Source: Spirometra erinaceieuropaei (lineage: Eukaryota > Platyhelminthes > Cestoda > Diphyllobothriidea > Diphyllobothriidae). Taken from it: DNA of 64,000 bases. The DNA lies in NCBI GenBank assembly GCA_902702965.1, contig CACRXP010000418.1, forward strand, positions 5,614 to 69,613, given 5' to 3'. The position numbers and the translations under genes are program-made. The notes below the pieces were generated by a model. It did no database searches. It saw only the letters and a list, made by a program, of their open reading frames with translations, and had not been told where the DNA came from. Shown here piece after piece: positions 32,001 through 40,045 of the stretch; position 1 is the first letter of the stretch; each line of letters opens with the position of its first letter.

Positions 32001-32202
32001 GGCAAGGTATAAACGAGACTCCCGCACGAGACGCTCATTAAAAGTTAGCGCTAAATCTGGCAGATATAGGTCAAAATTATTACAGAAGAAATAAAGGAAA
32101 TTCAAGGAATAACAAGCAAGAAAAAAGCGTAATAAACTCACGATCGCCTTCAGTATCTTCTTCAAAATCATTCTCCCCGTGGAGCTCAAGAACATCAGCC
32201 AT
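25857..32202 (-). CDS. RBM8A: RNA-binding protein 8A (Y14), exon junction complex core
   Basis: Y14 binds Mago in the nucleus and forms the exon junction complex deposited upstream of spliced junctions; it acts in mRNA export, localisation and decay. Five coding exons (32202-32142, 26478-26419, 26380-26297, 26258-26122, 26072-25857) join in phase into 185 residues against 174 in human. Seen: N-terminus [13 protein letters not shown], a basic [14 protein letters not shown] tract (res. 25-38), PQRSIEGW, then one RRM (about res. 72-150) with RNP2-like IVFLRN and RNP1-like GYALVEYE, the signature [20 protein letters not shown], and an RS-rich tail. All introns start GT and end AG. Intron 1 is 5,663 bp, the rest 49 bp or less. 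No frameshift seen, so it looks functional. The start has good context (AAAATGG). Confidence 0.95.
26122..26258 (-). CDS. RBM8A: RBM8A coding exon 4
   Basis: 137 nt after acceptor GTTTCTTTAG and before donor GTAGGC. Encodes the first half of the RRM from IEGW to TGYLK. Confidence 0.95.
26297..26380 (-). CDS. RBM8A: RBM8A coding exon 3
   Basis: 84 nt between 38-bp introns. Encodes the acidic linker ending NGPQR; the next split codon gives the serine of PQRS. Confidence 0.9.
26419..26478 (-). CDS. RBM8A: RBM8A coding exon 2
   Basis: 60 nt after the acceptor CCCTTGTAG and before donor GTGATT. Encodes [19 protein letters not shown], matching the basic N-terminal region of Y14. Confidence 0.9.
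26580..27000. repeat. GC-rich dispersed repeat in RBM8A intron 1
   Basis: Contains GTTGGACCAACGCGGGGC, ACGCCAGGCACTATTGGGGATGCTCACCTATAAC, GGGGCGTTGGCACACCTAGGTGC and CAGTCACCTGC, then GTGGACATCGTCGGAGCTGACGG. Shares these blocks with copies at 8.1-8.6, 19.7-19.9 and 28.1-28.3 kb. Confidence 0.6.
28070..28330. repeat. GC-rich dispersed repeat in RBM8A intron 1
   Basis: Contains CATGACAGTTTGACCGTTAATCCACCGTG, GCAGGGACAGTGAACTGCGCGTGAA, CTACCGCGCTCTCTCC and CACCCACCTAGGCCCGTTGTCATGACAAAGTCAAGATG. The fullest match to the family order. Confidence 0.6.
28720..28970. repeat. GC-rich dispersed repeat, diverged
   Basis: GTGACCCGCGCGCTAATTTTC, GGCAAGACAAAGTCGAGATGGCCGGAGG and CGCCTAGGCGTAGCCCCCAACTGCCAG are diverged counterparts of the same blocks. 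The 146-codon - frame at 28534-28974 overlaps it and is not supported. Confidence 0.45.
29362..29890 (-). pseudogene. Retrotransposon-derived C2H2 zinc-finger fragment
   Basis: The - strand encodes [19 protein letters not shown] followed by HLRTHR: one complete C-x2-C-x12-H-x3-H finger of the kind that precedes the RT in cestode RTE-type elements (TCPHC...[10 protein letters not shown]). Upstream, in another frame, lie Thr/Pro/His-rich stretches ([14 protein letters not shown]) typical of the linkers between such fingers, so frameshifts are present. No RT is attached here. The element assignment is from family knowledge; a host zinc-finger exon is less likely given the frame breaks. Confidence 0.5.
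30108..30359 (+). CDS. Small ORF, 83 codons, unassigned
   Basis: ATG-initiated frame starting [14 protein letters not shown] and ending [15 protein letters not shown] with TAG. It is basic, without membrane segment or signal peptide. It lies antisense inside RBM8A intron 1. Neither strand nor splice signals prove expression. Confidence 0.25.
   Translation: MSEVKKRFVRLRYPTVVRISLQRSKDRVFSLACYLKSMSGSGPMVSHLSAPTETVKQFDKLEESFAHKLYQEMTLPIVPKKRP
32142..32202 (-). CDS. RBM8A: RBM8A coding exon 1
   Basis: 61 coding nt, 20 codons plus one base, from ATG in AAAATGG to GGCGATC followed by donor GTGAGT. Encodes [11 protein letters not shown]...DTEGD. Confidence 0.9.
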
Positions 32203-32268
32203 TTTTGAGGCAAAGTCGCTACCAGACCAACTCTGGCGCGCTTCAAGTTGTTCAAGTGTCCAGGTTTT

Positions 32269-32270
32269 CT
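32269..32270 (-). promoter_or_regulatory. Candidate 5' splice-leader or 5'UTR acceptor of RBM8A
   Basis: On the - strand GCCTAATTTTACTACAG ends 66 bases upstream of the RBM8A ATG, with an AG after a pyrimidine-rich run. Flatworms use spliced-leader trans-splicing for part of their mRNAs, so this could be the trans-splice site, or the acceptor of a non-coding first intron. Confidence 0.35.
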
Positions 32271-32602
32271 GTAGTAAAATTAGGCAACTCCTTAAAGCAA
32301 CCAAGAAACGCACATTTTAACTTGAATTTCCGAAGGCAGTAGGCGCGAGAGTTTACGGGTATTGTGGCATTTTAAAATGTCTGATCGCATGTAAAAAACA
32401 AGCAAGACAGAAGCCACCTACCCTCCTCACCCAAGGGGAACGAGGAGAAGCAAAGGTGCATAGGACAAACAAGAACAGTTCAAAGAAATAAAAAAAACAT
32501 AAAACTGATAAAAAACGATAAGGCTTAAAATGACAGGTAAACTTGATTAAGGCACTGAGCAAACTTACAAAGGACAGACCATGTACGAAATCAATCGAAT
32601 TA

Positions 32603-33036
32603 TTAATGCAAAAAGAGCCAACATTTCAGTGGGGAACAATTGTCGGGAAAATGGCTTTCACAGTCCTTATATAAAAACCAGATGCACACCGACTTGCAGA
32701 AATCCACATACAAGGCATGAGACTGGGGTGTGTTACTGGCGGCGAACAGCTGGACACCTCTAGAAGCATTGTCTAAATAGGGTCTCTTCGCTAACATGTC
32801 TAGGCCTTTACTGGAAGTAAAATGCTTTCTATATACCGCATAGTTCGATGCAGCGTCGCCTTGCGAATTGGTAGACATTTTGCAAAGTGTTGCAATGTTA
32901 GATTTTCGTATCTTTTTTCCTGCCGGGACAGGATTTTTATTGCTTGTATAACAATCGAGTTGATAAATTGCTCTTTCGAAAAACGTACACCTCGCCATCT
33001 AACTTCAGCATACGTTTCCTGTCCAGGTTCAAGCAA
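32603..33036 (-). CDS. Possible exon(s) upstream of RBM8A, unassigned
   Basis: Two overlapping - strand frames (131 and 78 codons) lie about 0.4-0.8 kb upstream of RBM8A on the same strand. One contains an ATG frame MSTNSQGDAASNYAVYRKHF then KGLDMLAKRPYLDNASRG that looks coding in composition. The other reads RWRGVRFSKEQFINSIVIQAIK. I do not recognise either, and a donor site is not clear. Confidence 0.3.
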
Positions 33037-33089
33037 ATTTACTTTTGTTAATCACCTTCCTTATCTACTGTTTTTCACTACTCATATTT

Positions 33090-33370
33090 GATTTTTTTTT
33101 TCGTAAGTCACTGCGTCCTGTTCTTTCGAAGCTCATTTTTCTCTGACAACATTCAACCACCAATCCACGACACGCATTTTTAAAATTTTCCCAGCAACAG
33201 CTGATGCTTACTTTTATAAAACATCAAGTTACGACCTGAGTAGTTGGTCTTGGAGATCCACAGCTCAGCAGACAAACATTTCGCAGATTTCTTCTGCCTT
33301 TCCAGGACATAACAGCATTGATATCACAATCAGATGTGTATGAGCACTCTAACCTGGTGGAGGACCCACT
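33090..33370. other. Nothing recognised
   Basis: AT-rich flank between the possible exon and the PLE remnant. Confidence 0.4.
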
Positions 33371-33424
33371 ATCTTGAAGTTGGGGACACGATCGCCGGGA
33401 CAAGAGCTTTATTAGTCTGACGTT

Positions 33425-33712
33425 TCATTCATTCGGGATCGTTGCACTTGGTGTGCTAATTGTTTGATGGCCGACATTCGCGTCCTTACTTGCTGCAATT
33501 TCATCACTTGCGTTGGATGTTGGTGTGAGCATTGCTCGACCATCTAACGCACCGATCCTGGTGTTGAGAAAAGTGTTCACCTGTGCGCTTCCCGCGTGGC
33601 TAATTACTCCGCCTAGACGAAATCTCAGAACCGAGTACGGAAGGGAAAATGCATTGCACTTGTTACTGGACTGAGGGTCAGTAAACCATGATTCAAGTAG
33701 CTCCCGGCTCAC
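33425..33712 (-). pseudogene. PLE protein C-terminal fragment (left arm)
   Basis: About 95 codons opening VSRELLESWF, after the end of a GIY-YIG domain, then the low-complexity tail. The frame is cut by the internal deletion, which fuses IPNE to a stop in the remnant of the hammerhead-like motif (33413-33425). Confidence 0.6.
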
Positions 33713-33765
33713 GCGGTCGTCACCTAGTACATTAACAATTGCAATGAACTTCCCCCTACGAACTG

Positions 33766-34042
33766 GGTTCTGAGACTTCGTCTAGGCGGAGTAATTAGCC
33801 ACGCGGGAAGCGCACAGGTGAACACTTTTCTCAACACCAGGATCGGTGCGTTAGATGGTCGAGCAATGCTCACACCAACATTCAACGCAAGTGATGAAAT
33901 TGCAGCAAGTAAGGACGCGAATGTCGGCCATCAAACAATTAGCACACCAAGTGCAACGATCCCGACTGAAGGGGGAGCCGTGAATGTTCATAGGTATGCG
34001 GTAGAATGGCGACTGCACCCTATAAATACTGCAGCCCCTTGA
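33766..34042 (+). pseudogene. PLE protein C-terminal fragment (right arm)
   Basis: The same tail in the + orientation (LRLRLGGVISHAGSAQVNT...NVGHQTISTPSATIPTEGGAVNVH). The last codons that overlap the hammerhead-like motif (SAVVSDDGFEQESETSD then TAA) are in another frame, so one frameshift separates them. Confidence 0.6.
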
Positions 34043-34067
34043 GCGTGAATCAACCGTATCTGCTGTT

Positions 34068-34109
34068 GTCTCTGATGACGGATTCGAGCAGGAATCCGAA
34101 ACGTCAGAC
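34068..34109 (+). ncRNA. Hammerhead-ribozyme-like motif, PLE family 2
   Basis: GTCT, CTGATGA, unpaired C, GGATTC, loop GAGCAG, GAATCC, GAAA, CGTC, AGAC. Stem I pairs 4 of 4 and stem II 6 of 6, all Watson-Crick. Stem III is the palindrome ACGU. The cleavage site would follow GUC. All core boxes are intact, making this the best copy in the window. AATAAA follows one base after stem I. Confidence 0.7.
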
Positions 34110-34200
34110 TAATAAAGCTCTTGTCCCGGCGACCGTGTCTCCTTATTCAAGACTACTTTCTGGGACTGGTCTCTTCGCTTCTATTGACCGACTATTTTAT

Positions 34201-35456
34201 CATCCATCTACTGGTCTGTTTTTGTAGATATAAGATACCGATGGTTTAACTATTTTTCACCTGGCGTTCTTGCTGGATAACACACAGGCTACAAAAGGAA
34301 TTCATTTATCGTATCACTATCTGGCGCCCATCTGGGTTTAATCGGTGTAGAACCCGATGGTTCCAAACCAATATGCAGAGAAGACAGAGTAGGTACGACG
34401 TCGTTTATTTGGGCACGGTAACGCCCAAAACTCGGCAGTCAGTAAAGAGCAAGTGTGCTCACAAGCAGTTTGTCGGCTGCTTAGGTTGTTGACTTCGGCG
34501 AGAAGTGTGGAATTGAAAACTGTTTTGTGCGGCTGCGCCCAATCCAGTTCAGTGCTCCTGAGGGGAGCAGGCCTACCCCTTCGAACACCCTATTTGTCTC
34601 ATACAAAATGGAAAAATCAAGTTCAAGTCAGTTTATTATGGGAATGGAGCTTTCACCCTGAGCTCCCTATTCATATCGTAAACAGAAATAGAATCAACAA
34701 TTACAATGTGAGAAAGTAACAGTGTCAAATGGAAGCGTACTTAGCTTGACGTAATTACATCCATTCTTAAGGTTATGTAGTCATGTAGTTCGCTTGTTAC
34801 CGCAGCATGTGTCTGCCATGGCAATCTCTTGATGTCTCTGCAGACTGAATCTTGACAGTTGCCTCTGGCCGGTTGTTTTACCATTTGACCACGTCATTTG
34901 AGAAATCGTTTCTCCCCTAATTTTTCTTGGTAACATGTAGTTTGAAGTGACGTCCCTGGGATTTGGGTTGTAATGACGAGTCCGAAGGGGCTACCAAATG
35001 CGAGGGCCCAGCTCAAACCACGAAATATGCGGCAAGTATGCATTAGTCGGACGCGCCGTGATACGACGAACATGAATTGATTTTTCTCCGTTCGTTTTGG
35101 GAAATGTAGACCCTGATCAATAAATGAACGTTTTCAGACTGTTTCCCTCATGGTTGTAGTGTCTACAGTTGAAGACTGTGCCTCACCCAACACCTTATTT
35201 CTTCCGGTTATTGGCCGGGCCTCTACTGTCCAAGAGACCCCTTCCGACTGATTGCAGGACGAAGAATTATATATCTCTCAAACTATTATTTTCTCTTCAT
35301 TATCACCTGCTAGTTAATAAACTACCTTTCCATACTCATCTCCGCCTGAAGGCTGAATGTTTAAACAGTTGTACAACCACATATACAGAGAATCGTCGGT
35401 GGTAGCAGACGACATCAGCTACGCGAATCATGAGAGGACCGGAGATATTGTAGTCA
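34201..35456. other. Nothing recognised
   Basis: Frames of 70-90 codons (34453-34719 +, 35169-35405 +) have no domain or splice support. Confidence 0.4.
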
Positions 35457-35675
35457 CTAGACGTGTTTCAAAATAGGTTCAAGTTTTCCACCTCCGACGA
35501 ATACACCGCTATCGGGATTTCGGTCTGCTGAATGCTCTTGCAGCCTGCCATTAGTAAGAATAGGATTCGAATCAACAACATCCTCATCCTCGCAAATCCA
35601 AAACCGGATTTCAGCGGGAAAGCAGGTCTCCATCTGTCTGCTTCTCTGCCAACATCTACACAAATATCTCCAAAT

Positions 35676-35891
35676 TTATGAACAGTTAAATTGTGCTGCT
35701 ATTAGGTCCATAGGGCTGGTCAGGTTATAAAATTCGTGTCTCGCCATCATAAACGTTTCAACCTTCTGAATCAATGATGGGAGACGAAAATATTCCCTTA
35801 AGACGTTATGCGACCTGTCCGCCTCGAGGCCGTTTTGGACTCGCACCAGTGTGACGGCCACAGCAGCCACTAAAATAAGGTAGAGAATTTG
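35676..35891 (-). CDS. Possible small secreted protein, 71 codons
   Basis: From the ATG at 35891 the frame reads MQILYLILVAAVAVTLVRV, a classic signal peptide, then NGLEADRSHNVLREYFRLPS, an Asn-linked site in YNLTSP, and ends FNCS with TAA. The mature part would be about 50 residues and helix-prone. Small helical secreted proteins are common in cestodes, but I cannot assign this to a family. No intron is needed. About 100 bp downstream on the same strand a second hydrophobic start (MRMLLIRILFLLMAGC) opens a short frame. Confidence 0.35.
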   Translation of the reverse strand, partial: QILYLILVAAVAVTLVRVQNGLEADRSHNVLREYFRLPSLIQKVETFMMARHEFYNLTSPMDLIAAQFNCS

Positions 35892-35899
35892 CATTCGGA

Positions 35900-36660
35900 T
35901 CACAAAACTGACTGCACTTCTGAATATTTTGTCCTCAGATCGTCTTCCGCCGAACGGTTAAATAATTCAGTAAGCCTGACGCATATCAAATACAAAGGTG
36001 AAATCCGTACGATATGCTCGAGTCTCATTGAGAGGTTTTTAAGAAGAAGAGAACAACGAAGGGCCTAAAATGCAGGTGGAGAACCTGGGAAAACTCCTTC
36101 GTCATTTGTCCAAATAGAGAAAATCAGTGACAACTGAGATTTAAATCTTAGCAAATGCGTGGTCGTATTGGACATCCTAGAGTATCCTTTCCACACCCCA
36201 AATGACTGAGAACACCACGACATAGAAATAATTCAGCAATATCTCAAACCTCCCTTAAATGGACTTGAGAAACTAACCGTACTAAATGCCTTCTGTATGG
36301 ATCAGATATAAGACTATAAGGATGGATCGAGCCGACCAAGTTGGCTGAGGGTAGCTTCCAAAAGGGAAAACTATCGCATTTACTGCTGAACAGACAATCC
36401 GCACTCCCAGGCGCTCACTCAATAGTTTTCTTCTGCGACATTTTTACCCGAGAAGCGGGGGATGTGGAGGGAGCTGGAGGCGAAGCACCTTAGGAGATCC
36501 AGCCTAGGCAAAAGCGATCTCTAAATACTGAGGGGAGGAATAACGCATGTCCAGGGGTCATCTCTCAAAGGAAACCTATAATCCTAACAGCTTAAACGTG
36601 AAGAGCCCCAAATCGTCTTGATCTGCACAGGCACGCATTTGCATTCAATCAGACGAGGGA
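35900..36660. other. Nothing recognised
   Basis: No frame above 60 codons and no repeat that I can name. Confidence 0.4.
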
Positions 36661-36669
36661 GATAGACGC

Positions 36670-36911
36670 TTGTTTAACATGACTGCCCCTACCAACTTGT
36701 GGTCTTTGTATACAAATACTCAAGGCCTCGGTACGAAGAGCGACGAAATCCGAGCGTTGATGTCAGAAAAAAACACAATATGGTTGTTAGGCCTGAAACG
36801 TGGTTTAGAGACGAAATCGCAGATGCACAGATTTCAACACCTGGATTCAGTTCAGTTCAGTCTATTGAGGGTAATAGACGTGAGCTTTTGAGTGTACTAT
36901 TTGCAACGTGA
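36670..36911 (+). pseudogene. LINE endonuclease N-terminal fragment
   Basis: Two + frames together read WSLYTNTQGLGTKSDEIRAL, then a frame change, then ETWFRDEIADAQISTPGF. This is the start of an APE-type endonuclease, where the ETW box carries the catalytic Glu. Everything downstream is missing. Confidence 0.6.
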
Positions 36912-36919
36912 AATTTGGC

Positions 36920-39900
36920 GCGATGTACGGAGAAAGCATGTGGGTTGGAAAAATTCAAAGGGTTCCATAGTTGCATGACAAATTTAGCATGAGTCTCGTA
37001 TGGTGAACTCGGTCTCCAATCGTACTTGCCCATTTTGGTGCATGAATGTGTCACGGTTCCTTTTAAAGCTTTGTATCGATGATGACATTACAACATGTGT
37101 TGCAAGGGCATTTCGTGGTTTGACCACTCCGAGAGAAGAGAATTTCAGCACACCCAGCCTTGCCTGCTGAGTGGGCAGTTTTAACGGTCGTGGTAGGGGA
37201 TTCGAAAAAGTCCTCAAAGAACAGGCTGCAGTTCCATCACTTCACGATGGGGAACGCTTGTAAGAGATCCCCGCGCATTTGCCTATAAATCAAAGGAAAG
37301 GGGTTCCGATTTATTACGCGGGTAACATAGGGAACGGAGCTTTACTTCCTAACCATTTTCATGGCTCTCCTCTGGAGTCTATCGAGAGCATTCTGCTTTT
37401 GAGAAGCCATTGGTTCTAAGCTTTGTGCCGCATTCCAAGTGCGGCTGCACGAATTTTTGAAGATTTTTGAGAAGACGTCTTTGTCAAAATCCATAAATCC
37501 ACGTTTGAGGCGACACAGAACGGACATTACGCATTTGCCGCTTTCGAACAATGAGCGGATGGTTGTTGGGGGTTCGTCATCTACACACCGGGGTTCTTTT
37601 GGGCTTCTAGGTCTCGTAGACTGTGTCCTTAAAAAAGTAGTTTCTTGAACTGACGGATCGGTCTGAGTTGCCTAGGCGAAGCACAGTACACTTACCATAT
37701 TGAACTGCATGACGTAACAGTTTGACCATTCTTCTAACAGATTTAGGTTCATCTGCAGCCTGTCTTCGTCAGCAGGGTCCTGGATTACATCCCATATTTT
37801 CATGTCGTCAGTGAGCATTGCTGCTTCGCAGTCCAAAGCACTTGCATTATCATCCACGTATATTAGAACCAAAATGGATCTCACTACTGACTCCGAGAAC
37901 ATCACTTTTGATCACAGCGGGATCTGACCTCTCTTGACCGATTGAAAACACCTGGTGCCGACCCGCAAGGACGTTTTCGATACGTTTGAAGAAGTTACCT
38001 CTGATACCTATTTTTCAGCTTATATAACTGTCTCCGGGGTGGCACAGTTTCAAATGCCTTCTGGAAATCAATAAAAGCTATGTGGACTGTGTGTCTGTCG
38101 TCGAGAGATCGGGTTTAGCTCTAGAGAGACTACAGCAGGTTCGTCGTACAGGATTTTCCTTCCTGGAAACCATGTTGGCAGTTCGCTCGCAAGTCGTGAA
38201 CTTCCGGGAACTGCACCATTTCTCTCTTCATGATCCTGTTCATAACTTTACCGAGGAGGCATGTCGAGCTCATGGACCTGTCATTTTTCGTCGAAGCCCT
38301 ACCACCATGGCCCCTAACCTCAACCTTCGACCCCAACCCCAGCAATATTGTATCCATCAGATGGGTCTACCAAACCAAATCTTATCGTTATATGCACCAA
38401 CATCCAATCCATAGGAAGTGCCTCAGTGTCAAGTGAAGTTTGAACGAGCATCGACAGAGGCATAGAAAATTAACTGGCAAGTTCTTTGAGAAGCTTAGGG
38501 GGAACCTTATCCGGTCCTGGAGAATCAATTCGTTCGTTGCCCTTAATTATCTTCGGGTTCAACGTTCTGAATGGAGAATTTTATTTATGCTTGGAGCCAC
38601 CGGTTCTTCTTTGAAAGGAAAAAGAAACCTTGCCTCGTTTGTATAGACTGACTGAAAAAACTGTGAAAATACTCAGCTCTATCTCTGCTATTAGCAATTT
38701 CAACGCCATCGGTAGTCCTTATAAAGGGAATTTGATGTCTGTTCCTTGTTATTCTTCTGCGATAGCTGGAGAGTAATTTTGCGTTCTCCGCTCCTTTTAT
38801 ATTGTAAATTCTTCTCGGATTCCCAGTGCGTTTTTACAACCATGCTTCTCTGTTTGTTTCTTTATGTCTTGTTATTGTCGAAATATCCATATTGCCCAGT
38901 GACAAAAAATTTTCTCCCAATTTGTGCTTTCTGTTGTTTTTTTCTTTAGGCTGCTATTTGACTACCCAGGCCGCTTGTCCTGTCTTACAGTCGTCACTGG
39001 GCAGTGATTGTTGCTGGGCTACAAGAGGAAATTCTTCAACAACCCCCACCATCATTGGAATTGTCCTTAAACACTGGACTTCAACAGAGACTGGGAAAAT
39101 TTATCCTCAGCTAACTAAAGTCGCCCCGTAAAATGTTGCGTCTTTTTGACTATGAGCATGCAAAAAGGAGAACAACGAGTAGTACCACACAAGCACTACA
39201 TATTCACTTGGACTAAGGGGCGGCATGGAGATGACCTCGTCTGCGCTGCGTGCTGCTTCCGTAAAAACTAAATCCAGGCAGTTAGCCCTTTGTCCTGTAC
39301 ATGTAATCGTTGGGAACATAACTTGTTATGGGAGGATCGCCTTTAATGTTACTGCAGCAAATGGTAGTCGAACGTTGATTGTAGACCCGACGCTTCGATG
39401 CTGCTCCAGTAAATCCCTGGAGCGTTGAAGTCGCCCATGATCATTATATTAAGTCGATTGAAGAATTGTTACAAGCTCTCCAATAGTTGAATGTCGGCCA
39501 TTTGGCCTGTCCCAGGTGGTAGGTAAATAGTAAGGACAGCGAGACACCGAGAACTAGTAGCCTTGATGGTCAACCAAATAGCTTCCGTGCTGCACGCAAG
39601 CTTAGTAGAATTTTCCGACATTGATAGGTTTTCTTTCGCACACAAATATATTACCACCCTGACGACGTCCCTGTCGATCCGATGAATGTGGTACCCAGTC
39701 AAGACTATTTCACTTTCGTTAACATTCCCGGACAGCCAGGTTTGGGTTACTGCTAAAACATCCGGAGACTGTTCGGCAAGGCAACGTTTTAGCTCGTCAA
39801 GTTCCGATATGAGGATTTGGGCATTTGCGTACAAGCACCTCAATTTTACACCGGCCGAATTTCCGACTACATTTGTCACGGTTGTGGGCACTACTGCTTT

Positions 39901-40020
39901 GTCTCGGACACCATTCACTCGCCTGTTCCGTTGCTTGGTGGGTTTAATTGACGTTTGTTTGTTCCGTCAGAACACTGGGTGTTAAGGACTTACGCATGCA
40001 GTTGCCTCCAGGGACTGGGC
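36920..40020 (-). mobile_element. LINE, nearly complete ORF2, heavily decayed
   Basis: Read on the - strand the order is: endonuclease start (LRCLYANAQILISELDELK, TQTWLSG) at 39918-39469; endonuclease end (NCLDLVFTEAARS, then PPLSPSEYVVLVW) at 39319-39107; RT (LLGKVMNRIMKREM, then NCQHGFQEGKSCTTNLL) at 38357-38130; RT catalytic region (LIYVDDNAS, LTDDMKIWDV) at 37905-37672; RT end (RLQRRAMKMVRK) at 37551-37342; C-terminal segment (LGVLKFSSLGVVKPRNAL) at 37217-36984. Many frameshifts and stops. The FADD box reads LTDD. Confidence 0.8.
39469..39918 (-). pseudogene. LINE endonuclease, N-terminal half
   Basis: 150-codon frame. It contains the SLYANA-like start, VTQTW in place of the usual TETW, GYHIHRIDR, and a following VIYLPPGTGQ segment. 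Part of the decayed - strand LINE. Confidence 0.7.
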
Positions 40021-40045
40021 CCACGGTAGATGTCATAGATGTACA

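Larger units (their letters stand above)
26479..32141 (-). other. RBM8A intron 1, repeat-filled
   Basis: The boundaries are GTGAGT at 32141 and CTTGTAG at 26479. The intron carries three or more GC-rich dispersed repeats, a retrotransposon zinc-finger fragment and a small + strand ORF. Stretches 27000-28070 and 30360-32141 hold nothing I can name beyond AT-rich or CA-rich sequence. Confidence 0.85.
33371..34200. mobile_element. PLE family 2, inverted duplication of 3' ends
   Basis: Left arm (about 33375-33641, - strand) and right arm (about 33766-34200, + strand) both carry the C-terminal coding part of a PLE protein (VLRFRLGG, HAGSAQVNT, NASDEIAASKDANVGHQ) and the same 3' end AATAAAGCTCTTGTCCCGGCGA. 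Between them lies unique coding sequence of the - copy (VSRELLESWFTDPQSSNKCN), which corresponds to the end of the GIY-YIG domain (compare GREMIEAW in the 4.4-kb element). The left arm has lost about 130 bp between TCCCGA and TCCGAAAC. No RT remains. Confidence 0.75.
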
